From Nitrospira sp. (GTDB lineage: Bacteria > Nitrospirota > Nitrospiria > Nitrospirales > Nitrospiraceae), in assembly GCA_022843785.1 (NCBI GenBank), contig JALHMZ010000015.1, positions 1-64,000 of the forward strand: DNA of 64,000 bases, in the 5' to 3' direction. The notes under the pieces were generated by a model. The model saw nothing but the letters and a program-made list of their open reading frames with translations. It had not been told where the DNA came from and ran no database searches. Below, piece by piece: positions 1 through 8,316 of this stretch; position 1 is the first letter of the stretch, and each line of letters begins with the position of its first letter. The translations under genes and the position numbers were made by a program.

Positions 1-264
1 CGCCCCTTCTAAAAAATCATTCTCCAGCGCCAGTTGCCCGATCTTCGCGTGCAGGGTCTTCAGATCGGGCATCTCCGCCGCCGCCTTCGTCCCGCCAAAC
101 ACGTCCGCGGCTCGCGCCAACAATTGCTGCTTCCATTCGGTGATCTGGGTGGGGTGGACGCTAAATTGCTCCGCCAATTCGCCCAGAGTCTTGTCGCCCT
201 TGATGGCCGCAACAGCCACTTGCGCCTTGAAGGTGGCTCCGTGATTGCGTCTCGTGCGTTTCAT
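1..264 (-). CDS. IS3-family transposase OrfA (partial, truncated by window edge)
   Basis: The frame opens with an ATG at 264 behind a good ribosome site (AAAGGAG, about 8 bp upstream) and stays open to base 1. It encodes about 88 residues starting MKRTRRNH. The product has the helix-turn-helix layout of IS3/IS911 OrfA proteins: a basic start, the ELAEQFSVHPTQITEWKQQ recognition-helix region at about residues 26-44, and a leucine-heptad helix (KLHAKIGQLALENDFL-like) at the end of the visible part. In this family OrfA binds the terminal repeats and is joined to OrfB by frameshifting. OrfB would lie to the left of base 1. The call is secure at family level; whether the element is intact cannot be seen. 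Confidence 0.85.
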   Translation of the reverse strand, partial: MKRTRRNHGATFKAQVAVAAIKGDKTLGELAEQFSVHPTQITEWKQQLLARAADVFGGTKAAAEMPDLKTLHAKIGQLALENDFLEGA

Positions 265-346
265 CGCCTCGCTCCTTTGTGTCGCCACCTCTCGGTGGCG
301 TTGGTGAAGCCAGGCTACCACTTACCACACTGTCCGAATTTCCGGA
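1..346 (-). mobile_element. IS3-type insertion sequence, left part only
   Basis: This segment holds the 5' end of an insertion sequence that runs off the left edge of the window. It contains the start of an OrfA-type transposase gene and about 80 bp of leader. Its outer boundary is put near 346 because an imperfect inverted motif (TGTCCGAATTTCCGGA, 331-346) sits there, where IS3-group terminal repeats normally lie. The other end and any target duplication are out of view, so the boundary is an estimate. Confidence 0.6.
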
Positions 347-517
347 GCCCCCTCTCTATAACCCTGCCCTCCTCTCTTTTCAGAGTGGTAGCAAATGGCA
401 TCCTCCAGTCCAGTAAGTTCTCTAATTCCTGATCGCTTTCTTTTAGAAAAAAAAGCCTTTACACTATCACCTAGTTTTACTCTGTAGGCGTAGCTCCTGG
501 ACAAAGGGTATACACAA

Positions 518-1303
518 ATGACAACTCAAAACACACCCGTACTTCCCGATATATCCTGCTGGCACGTTCAGACCTTGAGAGTGACAGCTTTCCCTTCTCC
601 CTCTGCTACGATTTCACAACCGAAGTGGTGGAGCGAACTTTTAGGAACTGAGCCAGAAGTACGAAACCTGCGACCTGCAAGAGGAGAACTAATTGAGAAA
701 GGCCCTTTTGATAAGGGCACTCTTACCTTACAGGTTTTCCCACTTAGGATTGACTGGAACCTCACCGTGATTCCAGAAGCTCATCTAGATGACCCTGATA
801 TGCCTCATTTAGGATCGCTTCCAGAAACTGGGGAGAAGTTCATAAAGTTAATGTCCGATTGGCTAAGTAATGCTAGTGCTCCACGCCTGCAAAGACTTGC
901 TTTTGGTGCCGTCTTAAATCAAGCGGTGGGCAGTCCTGAAGAAGGGTATCATCTCTTAGCGAAATATCTTCCAGAGATTCGGCTATCACCAGAATCTACC
1001 GACTTCCTTTACCAAATTAATCGCCCTGGGAAGTCAGCAGTTCCTAGCAGTGAAGGCCGCTCAATTAATCGTCTGAGTAAATGGAGCTGTGTAGCTATGC
1101 ACAGAACTATTGTGCAATATTTTCCTGATGGCACGCCAAGTACGAGTCCAGTAGGGGTGGCCAGTTATGCCTGTAATCTAGAGTTAGACATAAGCACACC
1201 TGGCGATTTTAAAGAGGATTTGCCACAGCAGACTCTTGCTCAGATATTACAAGAGCAATATAATTTTGGAATTGATATTGCGTTAAGAGGAGATATCGCT
1301 TGA
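518..1303 (+). CDS. Hypothetical protein, first gene of a three-gene overlapping operon
   Basis: A 261-residue soluble protein with no signal peptide, membrane segment or catalytic motif that I recognise. The ATG at 518 follows AAAGGG. The stop codon overlaps the next start (TTGA at 1300-1303), so the two genes are probably translationally coupled. The gene is visibly richer in A and T than the housekeeping genes further right, and it lies next to an insertion sequence, which suggests recent acquisition. The size and a late segment alternating hydrophobic residues (YACNLELDIST) vaguely recall the sporadically distributed TIGR04255 proteins, but this resemblance is weak and I do not assign it. 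Confidence 0.7.
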   Translation: MTTQNTPVLPDISCWHVQTLRVTAFPSPSATISQPKWWSELLGTEPEVRNLRPARGELIEKGPFDKGTLTLQVFPLRIDWNLTVIPEAHLDDPDMPHLGSLPETGEKFIKLMSDWLSNASAPRLQRLAFGAVLNQAVGSPEEGYHLLAKYLPEIRLSPESTDFLYQINRPGKSAVPSSEGRSINRLSKWSCVAMHRTIVQYFPDGTPSTSPVGVASYACNLELDISTPGDFKEDLPQQTLAQILQEQYNFGIDIALRGDIA

Positions 1304-1938
1304 GCACAGTACCGTTGCTCATAGATTGGGATCTCTCTAGGTCTAAGCCTGCCCCGTTTTCTTTTGAATGGCTTATACTGCCTTCTGCCAAAAGCACGGA
1401 CATAAAGATAGAGCCGAAAATCCAGCAACTCAGTTCAAGCACGATCGGTGCAGTAGGAAACACGCCCTTCTCTCTTCTTACCGGAACCTCCACAGAGCAA
1501 TTGCCTATAACAGATTATCTAACCAAACAAATCACTGATTTGTACAATTTGGCCAATGATGGACTTTTTGAGGACGAGCAAATTCGAGAATTTTGGGAGG
1601 CACTATCAGCTCTCCTGCTAACATTCGGAGATGCAGCCATCGAGGGGATTGCTCCCTACATCATTGGTGAAAAAGCAAGTGCGGAGAGTGCCTCTGAAAC
1701 TTTGAAATGCCTTAGTCACCAGGAGACCCTAGTTGCGTATGACTATCGTATCTGGATCATGGAGCGAGCACTCCAATCTCCTTCTTCTTGGATAAGGGAT
1801 GCTGCGGCCTTGGCCCTAGAATCTATGGATGACCGAACCGCGATTCCTTATATTCAAGAGGCGCTTTCCAAAGAGTCCAACGAAAGTCTGCGCCAGTATC
1901 TCCAGACTGTCATTGGTTATCTTAGTCGCAAACGGTAG
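1300..1938 (+). CDS. Hypothetical protein with C-terminal HEAT-like repeats
   Basis: A 212-residue protein that most likely starts at TTG 1300, inside the stop of the upstream gene, with AGAGGAG just before it. The last 60-70 residues form paired amphipathic helices with the HEAT-repeat signature (SWIRDAAALALESMDD, then AIPYIQEALSKE and LRQYLQTVIGYL). HEAT repeats serve as protein-binding scaffolds. The N-terminal 130 residues are unrecognised. The stop codon overlaps the following GTG start by one base. The product is probably the scaffold member of a small complex encoded by this operon, but that is inference from the overlap and the repeat alone. Confidence 0.65.
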   Translation: MSTVPLLIDWDLSRSKPAPFSFEWLILPSAKSTDIKIEPKIQQLSSSTIGAVGNTPFSLLTGTSTEQLPITDYLTKQITDLYNLANDGLFEDEQIREFWEALSALLLTFGDAAIEGIAPYIIGEKASAESASETLKCLSHQETLVAYDYRIWIMERALQSPSSWIRDAAALALESMDDRTAIPYIQEALSKESNESLRQYLQTVIGYLSRKR

Positions 1939-2453
1939 TGTCTTCCTATCTAATCAAAGTTACCTGGGGAAGATGGCAAACCGACCCCAAATGGCTCCAA
2001 TCTGGTGATATCCAAGCTGCTGCCCTTTTCGATCTTCGCTTTTCAAATAATAAGCTCTCAATTTGGAAAATTGATGATACTCAATCAAACTTGGATCGAG
2101 TAATTGCTGCTCTATCAGTAATTAACAAAAAGAAGACCATCGACAACTTGGATTATGTCATCATCACCCCAGAAGAGATTCAAACTCTTGGCCTTAAGAC
2201 CGAGAAATCACCAGGATCAACTTTAGATACGGATGCCAATAAAGATTGGCACTACGATATTATTGAACTTAGCATTTCAAAAATCGTAGCCATCGCAAAA
2301 TGCATAAAGAGTCATACGATACATAGAAAAAGTGAACCTGCTGTTCACAACTTAGTTCGGCTGTCACTAAAGAACAAATTTATTGATATCAATGATGCCG
2401 ATGAGAACCTAAAGAAACAACTCGAAGCCCTCCTTCGCAAAAATCCAGAATAA
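1938..2453 (+). CDS. Hypothetical protein, third gene of the overlapping operon
   Basis: A 171-residue protein starting at GTG 1938, which shares its first G with the TAG stop of the gene before it. It has no signal peptide and no motif that I recognise. The sequence is rich in Lys, Asp, Asn and Ile (for example INKKKTIDNLDYVIITPEE at about residues 61-79), matching the AT-rich composition of its two partners. The one-base overlap suggests its product is made in fixed ratio with the HEAT-like protein. The function is unknown. Confidence 0.65.
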   Translation: MSSYLIKVTWGRWQTDPKWLQSGDIQAAALFDLRFSNNKLSIWKIDDTQSNLDRVIAALSVINKKKTIDNLDYVIITPEEIQTLGLKTEKSPGSTLDTDANKDWHYDIIELSISKIVAIAKCIKSHTIHRKSEPAVHNLVRLSLKNKFIDINDADENLKKQLEALLRKNPE

Positions 2454-2789
2454 CTCACGCGACAAGACCCCCTCTCAGGGTGCGCTATTTCACGGTAGTG
2501 CTATCCCAGCACAGAAGATTCATAACCGGCGGTTTCATAGCTCTGCGGGTGGACTAAAAGACACGTTAGATCAAGATGCTGAAAAGCTCTACTGCCATGC
2601 TGAAACCAGAGCAATACGAACACAACATATCAGTAGTGTCCAAAGGACATCCGATTTAGGGGCACAGAACCGCTAGTTCGGGCGAGTGGGAATTTCAAAG
2701 GCTTGAGAGTCTGAATTCTTGCAGGTTTTGTGGACAACGGACTTTGAAACCCTCAGCCTTCAGGCAGCCGGAGTCTTTCCCCTACCCTG

Positions 2790-2876
2790 CTACGGAAAAT
2801 CGTTAATGTCGTCGAGCGTCGATTGAATCGGAAGCAGAGGCGCCGTTTGGCGCGGGGGACCTGGCAAGACGAGCGG
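2790..2876 (-). pseudogene. C-terminal fragment of a small secreted protein (copy of the gene at 4490-4924)
   Basis: Read on the minus strand, these 87 bases encode the last 28 residues and the stop codon of the small secreted protein at 4490-4924, with only one residue changed (DDINDFP here, DDFNDFP there). Similarity ends just upstream of 2876, shortly before a MITE-like element at 2945. There is no start codon or upstream homology. It is the 3' remnant of a paralogue whose 5' part has been lost. Confidence 0.75.
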
Positions 2877-2944
2877 AGGAAATGCAGAATGTCCCTATTC
2901 TTTTCCCTTGGGGTTCTCAAGTTGCTGAGCTCCGTGCTGTTAAC

Positions 2945-3151
2945 CCACAATATTCATGAGTGCTTCTACTGCAACCGCCGTTACGCCGCTGCGACAAGGC
3001 AGGCCGCGAGTTCCGCGCGGCCTGCGAGCAGGCTCGCCCTTCGTGATCTCCACATACTGCATCAAGTATGCGTCGATCTCTCAGGGCTCCGCGTGCTCGT
3101 CTCGCCTGGCGTCTTGGCGGTTTCGTGACGAACCATCATGAATAATGTGGG
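2945..3151 (+). mobile_element. MITE-like element, copy 1 (207 bp)
   Basis: The segment is bounded by near-perfect terminal inverted repeats: CCCACAATATTCATGA at the left end and TCATGAATAATGTGGG at the right. The flanks TTAA and TTAG extend the symmetry slightly. A second copy of about 208 bp lies inverted at 13567-13774 and can be aligned end to end, with the best conservation in the right half (TCTCAGGGCTCCGCGTG and GTCTTGGCGGTTTCGT). It has no transposase frame, so it is best described as a non-autonomous miniature element. Confidence 0.75.
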
Positions 3152-3260
3152 TTAGGATCGTTGTTCGTGAATCCGGCGGGCCATTGTATGCCTCACTACA
3201 GCATGCAGGGAACGGCGCTTGGCACCACCTCTCACACTGCGCGTTAGAGAAATTCAGTTT

Positions 3261-4319
3261 ATGGCTAGCATGTTCCCTGTGAAAATATTCACTGGCGGGC
3301 TTTGCGCAATCGTTGTCATTGGTGTTCTGGTTGTTTCCGGCTGCTCAGCCAGCTCAAAGAATGATCCGGAGGCGATATACCGCGACGCGGCGTTGCTCGC
3401 CAGTACAGGTCGATATGAAGAGGCTGCTCAACTGTGGAAGAAAGCCGCCGGACTTGGACACAGCAAAGCGATGAGCGACTTGGGTGCGTTATACAGCAAC
3501 GGTCTCGGAGTGTCTGAAGATTGGGAGGAGGCCGTCAAATGGTGGACCAAGGCGGTTCAGGCTGGTGATTCGGAATCTGTTTACAGTGTTGGCCTCTACC
3601 ACTACAAGCAAGGCAGATTTAGCCAGGCGTTTCTGTGGCTCAATGAAGCTGCCATTCGAGGGATTGCTGCAGGAATGATGAGCGTAGGATCGATGCACAT
3701 GAAAGGTGAGGGTGTGCCTGAGGACAGGGAAGAAGGGTTGCGTTGGGTTCGCGCTGCTGCCAAGGCTGGTCTTCCTGCCGCACAAACTGTACTGGATCTC
3801 CATGAACGCGACGGTCAGGCTCTCGAAAACTCGGACATGCCTTACGTCATTTCGGTTGATACATGGCGACGGCTCTTGCCCCATGTGTTTGCCGGCGACA
3901 CGCACGCAGCAGTGAGCCTCTTTACCAAGGTCTCAATTGATACTGCTTGCGGAGGCACGGCGATCACCACAAATAGTCCTTCGCTTGCAGCACAACAAAT
4001 CGGCCCCTTACTCCAGTGCTCTCTCGGGGCCGTCGCTGGCAAAGACCTGCCGCCCAACACCGAACGTTTACGCGCAGCGACTGTTGGCATTCTTCTTCAG
4101 AGATACGGGCTTGAGTTATGGAAGCCGCAACTCTGGACTGATGAGGCCGGAAAGAAGGTGTCGGCCCTTAGCTCAAACTACGACAAAGCAGCAACGATCC
4201 GACACAACCTGGCAAAAAACCACTGGGCGGCTATCTTCACCACTTCATATCAGAACCTCCTGCAAGCTGCACAAGGAAGCAACGCCCCCGTCCCGGACTA
4301 TTATGCGAAGGGTTTTTAA
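3261..4319 (+). CDS. Sel1-repeat lipoprotein
   Basis: The product is a predicted lipoprotein of about 352 residues. A hydrophobic signal segment ends in the lipobox VVSGC, so it should be lipidated and exported. The mature part begins with a TPR-like helix pair, followed by three Sel1-like repeats over about residues 45-150 (LWKKAAGLGHSKAMSDLG, WWTKAVQAGDSESVYSVG and WLNEAAIRGIAAGMMSVG), which usually mediate protein contacts. The C-terminal 150 residues are unrecognised. I chose ATG 3261 because it places a short basic n-region before the signal core. An upstream TTG at 3219 would add 14 residues and cannot be excluded. Confidence 0.75.
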   Translation: MASMFPVKIFTGGLCAIVVIGVLVVSGCSASSKNDPEAIYRDAALLASTGRYEEAAQLWKKAAGLGHSKAMSDLGALYSNGLGVSEDWEEAVKWWTKAVQAGDSESVYSVGLYHYKQGRFSQAFLWLNEAAIRGIAAGMMSVGSMHMKGEGVPEDREEGLRWVRAAAKAGLPAAQTVLDLHERDGQALENSDMPYVISVDTWRRLLPHVFAGDTHAAVSLFTKVSIDTACGGTAITTNSPSLAAQQIGPLLQCSLGAVAGKDLPPNTERLRAATVGILLQRYGLELWKPQLWTDEAGKKVSALSSNYDKAATIRHNLAKNHWAAIFTTSYQNLLQAAQGSNAPVPDYYAKGF

Positions 4320-4489
4320 CATCAACCTGATACCACTCCCCTTACGACCCACTGTGCTCATTTTCTGTTCAAGCCCACCTCACGCCACCCTATTCTAGTC
4401 ACGGCTCATCTGTTCCCCAACACTTGGTCGTGAACGAAGGAGTCCGAGACCCTCGGACTGAACCTCAGCCTTGACCTGCCTGAACGCAG

Positions 4490-4924
4490 CTATGGAAAAT
4501 CGTTGAAGTCGTCGAGCGTGGATTGAATGGGAAGCAGAGGCGCCGTTTGGCGCGGAGGACCTGGCAACACGAGCGGATTCCCGGATTGGTTGCCCCCTTG
4601 AATCAGCCCGATTGAAAGCTGCGGGCCCAAGGTCCCGACCGCTCCGCTCCAGGCCTGGCCAGTGGTCGGATTGCGAAAGCTGAATGTTTGGAAGTTTTGG
4701 CCCGGCGTGTAGAGAAACCCCTGTGTTCCCTGGTTGTCGATGTAGAAACTCCCACCGGGAAATCTGACCAGCGGCGCCACGCCGCCGTTGAAGCCCCGGA
4801 CACCCGACACACTCTGAGCCCAGGCGGGGGACTCGACACACCCTCCCGCAATCATCAGCGCAGCAAGACCCCACAGCACCGGCGCGGCTGCGCGAACAGA
4901 GACAAATTTCATGACAGTGTTCAT
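4490..4924 (-). CDS. Small secreted protein of unknown function
   Basis: A 144-residue protein with a clear Sec signal peptide: basic start, hydrophobic core WGLAALMIAGG, and likely cleavage after AWA. The mature part is rich in Gly, Pro, Asn and Gln with alternating aromatic residues (FPGGSFYIDNQGTQGFLYTP), which suggests a beta-rich envelope protein. An internal ATG at 4912 is an alternative start. It is transcribed divergently from the TolC-like gene, sharing a 60-bp control region. A fragment of a second copy lies at 2790-2876. I recognise no family. Confidence 0.6.
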   Translation of the reverse strand: MNTVMKFVSVRAAAPVLWGLAALMIAGGCVESPAWAQSVSGVRGFNGGVAPLVRFPGGSFYIDNQGTQGFLYTPGQNFQTFSFRNPTTGQAWSGAVGTLGPQLSIGLIQGGNQSGNPLVLPGPPRQTAPLLPIQSTLDDFNDFP

Positions 4925-4985
4925 TACACAAGATTATAGTATGCTTGTGTTTCTGTTGTCGATTAAAGGACGCAAGGAGGCAGTG

Positions 4986-6590
4986 ATGGACCTCACGACT
5001 TCAACTCATCGTCTGTGCCGCACCGCAATCGCGCTGGCCGGATTGTGGATCATCCCGGCCCCGACCGACGGCTGGAGTCTGGATACGACCGAGCCACCAC
5101 CGGCTGAACGCCGCGAGACGCTCACACTAGCCGATGCGGCGCTACGCGCGCTGCAACACAACCTGGATATCAGCATCAGCCGCCACACCAAGGAGAGCCG
5201 GTTGGCGGACATCGTCATCGAGCAGGCCAAATTCGATCCGACGTTCAGCATCAACGGGCAATTCAACCGGCAGGTCTCTCCGCTCAACCGCCCCGTCTTG
5301 GGCTTTACGTCTCCGACGCTCTCCTCCATCCAAGCGTTCGACCAAAACAACACTACCTTTACTGCGGATATCAACCAGAACCTGATCACCGGCGGCAATA
5401 TTGGTCTGAACTACAGCCCGGCGCGCAACACTGTATCGGGTGCACAAGCCTGCTTCGGGAGACCAAGTAACGACCCGGCGTGCAGCCGTGGCGGCTTCCT
5501 ATTCAATCCCTCCTGGACGGGCGGACTGGGAGTGACGTTGACCCAGCCGCTGCTCCGCAATGCCGGGATCGATGTGAATAAGACCTTCATCAAGGTCGCG
5601 CAGAACAACGCCGATGTAGAGCAGCATGTGTTTCGAGACCGCGTCTTGACCGTGATCGCCACGGTGGAACAGACCTATTGGGAAGTCGTCTTTGCGAACG
5701 AGAACTTGAAGGTCGCGCAGGCCGCCCTCAAAGCCGCGGAAGAATTGCTGGCAACCAACCGTGCCAAATCGAAAGCCGGCATCATGTCCATTGTGGATGT
5801 GCTCCAAGCCGAAGCGGCGATGGCCTCGCGTGTCGAACAGGTGCTGGTGGCCGAGCGGACCATTCGCGACCAGGGCGACCAACTACGGAGACTCCTCAAC
5901 CCCGGCGAAGAGGACTTGCGCCAGGACAACGTGCTGATCCCCACCGATCCGCCTGCCACCGCCCTGGAGCCCATCAGTCTCCAGGAAACAATCGACATCG
6001 CCATCGACCAGCGCCCGGAAATCATCCAAGCGAAGAAGAACGTCGATTCGGGGGAACTCAATCAGCAATTTGCCCGCAACCAGATGCTGCCCACCCTGTC
6101 GCTCCAAGGCACCATGGGCATGGCCGGACTGGGCGGTGACTACGGTGAATCCTTCACCAGAAATTTCAGCGGCGACTTTTACAACTACGGCGCAGGACTC
6201 GTCTTGAGCTATCCCCTCGGCAACCGCGCGGCCGTCAGCACCTACAACAAGCGCCAACTGGAAGCCCAGAACGCCGAGGTTGCGCTCATCCGCGCCCGGC
6301 AACAAGTTATTATCGGCGTTCGGGAAGCAGTCCGGCGGGTCCAAACCGATTTCAAGCGCATCGAGACGACCAGGTCGGCCCGCATCATGGCCGAGAAGCA
6401 GCTGCAGGCCGAGCAGGAACGGCTGAAAGTGGGTATGAGCACGACACGCTTTGTCCTCGACTTCCAGCGCGATCTCGCCACGGCCAGAGGAAACGAGCTG
6501 CGCGCCACCATCGATTACAACAAGTCGCTCTCAAATCTGGCGCGGCACAAAGCGACCACGCTGGACCGGTACAATTTTCAATTGGAGTAA
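4986..6590 (+). CDS. TolC-family outer membrane efflux protein
   Basis: A protein of about 534 residues of the outer membrane factor family, which forms trimeric channels through the outer membrane and periplasm for efflux pumps or type I secretion. It has an N-terminal signal peptide and the two repeated OEP halves: LTLADAALRALQHNLDI opens the first, and SLQETIDIAIDQRPEIIQAKK opens the second. Long Ala/Gln/Glu-rich helices (VEQTYWEVVFANENLKVAQ) are typical. ATG 4986 is preferred over earlier frame starts because AAGGAGG lies directly upstream. The usual partner genes (membrane fusion protein, RND or ABC pump) are not adjacent, so the substrate is unknown. Confidence 0.88.
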   Translation: MDLTTSTHRLCRTAIALAGLWIIPAPTDGWSLDTTEPPPAERRETLTLADAALRALQHNLDISISRHTKESRLADIVIEQAKFDPTFSINGQFNRQVSPLNRPVLGFTSPTLSSIQAFDQNNTTFTADINQNLITGGNIGLNYSPARNTVSGAQACFGRPSNDPACSRGGFLFNPSWTGGLGVTLTQPLLRNAGIDVNKTFIKVAQNNADVEQHVFRDRVLTVIATVEQTYWEVVFANENLKVAQAALKAAEELLATNRAKSKAGIMSIVDVLQAEAAMASRVEQVLVAERTIRDQGDQLRRLLNPGEEDLRQDNVLIPTDPPATALEPISLQETIDIAIDQRPEIIQAKKNVDSGELNQQFARNQMLPTLSLQGTMGMAGLGGDYGESFTRNFSGDFYNYGAGLVLSYPLGNRAAVSTYNKRQLEAQNAEVALIRARQQVIIGVREAVRRVQTDFKRIETTRSARIMAEKQLQAEQERLKVGMSTTRFVLDFQRDLATARGNELRATIDYNKSLSNLARHKATTLDRYNFQLE

Positions 6591-6600
6591 CCACGCTACA

Positions 6601-7305
6601 ATGCCACCCGGGCCGGAGCAGCTCGTGCACACTCCGGCGCCGGAATGGGGATCGGCGCTTGCCCTCTTGCCCATCGCCGCAACGCTCGCGTACTACGTTC
6701 TTCCCGCGTCGCTCCAATCGCAGACCTCTGTTCAGTTCGCTCCGCAACTGCTCGCCTATGCCGTACTGCTCCTCTGGGCGTCCCGCAATTCAGCTGTCCG
6801 GTTTCGACTTGGACTCGACCGGGCACACGTGCGAACCGGCCTGCGCCAGGGACTGATCACCGGTCTCGCGCTTGGCGGCCTGAACACCGGTGTGATTCTG
6901 GCAGCCTTTCCCTTTCTTGGTTACGACATCACCTTCTTACGGCACACCCCGCATGGCCTGTTGCCCCTGTTCGTCATGATCCCTTGGGTGATCGGGATCA
7001 TCGCGTTCTTCGTGGAACTCAACTTTCGTGGTTTCATCTTAGGCAGACTTGCCGCATTGGAGTGCCGTCTATGGAAATCCAGTGCCGATGGCCGTTTCCC
7101 ACCTCTGGCCCTGCTCACCACGACACTGCTCTTCGCATTCGATCCGTTTATGGTGCATACGTTTCAGCACCTCCACTGGATCGCCGTATGGGATGGGCTG
7201 ATCTGGGGCGCAATCCGGCTGCAAACAGGAAACCTCTACACCACCATTGTCGCGCATGCGATCGAAGTCCTCATCATGTATAGTGCGGTGAAAATGGCGA
7301 TCTAG
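6601..7305 (+). CDS. CPBP-family (CAAX-like) intramembrane protease homologue
   Basis: A 234-residue polytopic membrane protein with six or so hydrophobic segments, starting at ATG 6601, 11 bp after the TolC-like gene. The third to fifth segments match the CPBP/Abi layout: a motif ending in ELNFRGFILGRL (canonical EExxxRG), a segment with FAFDPFMVH, and a final TTIVAHAIEVLIMY that fits the conserved metal-binding His. The first Glu of the EE pair is Val here, so catalytic competence is uncertain. CPBP members process prenylated or hydrophobic substrates or protect against bacteriocins. This one has no diagnostic neighbour. Confidence 0.7.
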   Translation: MPPGPEQLVHTPAPEWGSALALLPIAATLAYYVLPASLQSQTSVQFAPQLLAYAVLLLWASRNSAVRFRLGLDRAHVRTGLRQGLITGLALGGLNTGVILAAFPFLGYDITFLRHTPHGLLPLFVMIPWVIGIIAFFVELNFRGFILGRLAALECRLWKSSADGRFPPLALLTTTLLFAFDPFMVHTFQHLHWIAVWDGLIWGAIRLQTGNLYTTIVAHAIEVLIMYSAVKMAI

Positions 7306-7325
7306 CGTATCCTGTGAAACAACAA

Positions 7326-7361
7326 GAGCATATAGCTGATGGCGTATAGCACGGGACTGAG
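7326..7361 (+). repeat. Dispersed intergenic repeat, family A
   Basis: This unit carries the core TAGCTGATGGCGTATAGCAC, which recurs at 32392-32431 in the same orientation and, as its complement, at 26167-26206 and 26961-27000. All copies lie between genes. The rest of this gap (7362-7503) holds another short inverted structure built from GAATGGAGAATGG-type words and no gene. Confidence 0.7.
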
Positions 7362-7503
7362 CCGGACAGTTGTGAATGGAGAATGGTGAATGGTGAGTTG
7401 CGTCTGAAAACTCTCAACTCTCAATTCTCCATTCAACACTCGCAACTGAGACATGTATCGGCCATACGACATCGGCTCTTGCGACCGAACGGAAGGAGGC
7501 TCT

Positions 7504-7842
7504 GTGAATGACGTGGTGAAATATGTCGTGTACTTTTTGCTGGGCGGAACGATCGTCAGCATTTCGACCTACCTTGGCTCACAAGGCAAATCGTTTCTGG
7601 CCGCCTTTGCCAGCACCTTTCCCGCTATTACCGGCGCGACGTTTGTGCTGATGTATCTGAACGGAGGGAGCGAGGCGATCGTGAGTTACGCCAAAAATCT
7701 GCTGTGGTTTGTCCCGCCCTGGATCGTCTATGTCCTGTCCATGATCGCCGGCGTCCCTCGCTTCGGCTTCTGGCCGACGATGGCCGGCTCGCTCGTATTG
7801 TATATGGGTTGCGTCGGCGCCCTGCGCCTCTGGCTCCGCTGA
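7504..7842 (+). CDS. Small integral membrane protein (DUF3147-like)
   Basis: A 112-residue protein with four predicted membrane helices and almost no soluble part. GTG 7504 is the preferred start because GGAAGGAGG sits just upstream; an ATG at 7453 would add a non-hydrophobic leader and has no ribosome site. The pattern of a Gly-rich first helix and a short loop (LNGGSEAIVSYAKN) before the third helix resembles the GlpM/DUF3147 family of unknown function, but the match is tentative. It stands alone, followed by a convergent gene. Confidence 0.6.
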   Translation: MNDVVKYVVYFLLGGTIVSISTYLGSQGKSFLAAFASTFPAITGATFVLMYLNGGSEAIVSYAKNLLWFVPPWIVYVLSMIAGVPRFGFWPTMAGSLVLYMGCVGALRLWLR

Positions 7843-7864
7843 TTCCCATCAGCGGCACAACCTG

Positions 7865-8185
7865 TCATTCGAGGACGACTGCCGTACCGCTCGCGCTCAC
7901 CATCAGCATGCTGGCATTCGCGCCGATGGTTTCGTAGTCGATGTCGATGCCGACAATAGCATTGGCACCCAAGCTCTTTGCCTGCTCGCGCATTTCTCCA
8001 AGGGCGATATCCTTGGCCTTTCTGAGCTCCTTTTCATAACCAGCCGATCGTCCGCCGACGATATCTCGGATCGACGCGAAGAAATCCCTGAAGATGTTTG
8101 CTCCAAGGATGGCGTCCCCGGATACCAAACCGAGATACTTGATCGCTTTCCTGCCTTCGATGTTGTTTGTCGTGGTGAGAATCAC
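7865..8185 (-). CDS. YbjQ/UPF0145 family protein
   Basis: A 106-residue cytosolic protein of the YbjQ family (putative heavy-metal-binding domain, function not established), which assembles into beta-rich oligomers. The family start pattern I/VTTTNxIEG is present as [18 protein letters not shown], and the conserved middle [17 protein letters not shown] and a small-residue-rich end follow. I place the start at GTG 8185, directly behind AGGAGGTGCC. The 36 in-frame residues upstream are not family-like. It is convergent with the preceding membrane protein and divergent from the UvrA-family gene. Confidence 0.85.
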   Translation of the reverse strand: MILTTTNNIEGRKAIKYLGLVSGDAILGANIFRDFFASIRDIVGGRSAGYEKELRKAKDIALGEMREQAKSLGANAIVGIDIDYETIGANASMLMVSASGTAVVLE

Positions 8186-8316
8186 TCGGCACCTCCTCTC
8201 TGAAAAACCCATGGTCTCATTGAGAAGACCATTCGCCAAGACTTTCCCGCTTCTGCGTTGAAGCGCGGGAGAGAGGCTGCTAGGATCGTGCATTTACCAG
8301 ATCTGGAGCTTGTCTC

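Larger units (their letters stand above)
2454..3260. other. Gene-poor stretch with decayed sequence
   Basis: No convincing intact gene lies between the three-gene operon and the Sel1 lipoprotein. The stretch holds a 29-codon fragment of a small secreted protein (2790-2876, minus) and a MITE-like repeat (2945-3151). The part from 2454 to 2789 shows only short frames and nothing I recognise. The open frames over 2823-3141 are by-products of these repeats. Confidence 0.6.

Noticed and set aside
2630..2660. A possible IS end (TAGTGTCCAAAGGACATCCGA) near the three-gene cassette
   Set aside because: It resembles IS3-type termini only loosely and cannot be matched to the other end of the element at the left edge, which lies outside the window.
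2823..3141. Overlapping plus-strand frames of 101 and 61 codons
   Set aside because: They run through a gene fragment and the MITE-like repeat; the same frame is not conserved in the second copy of the element.
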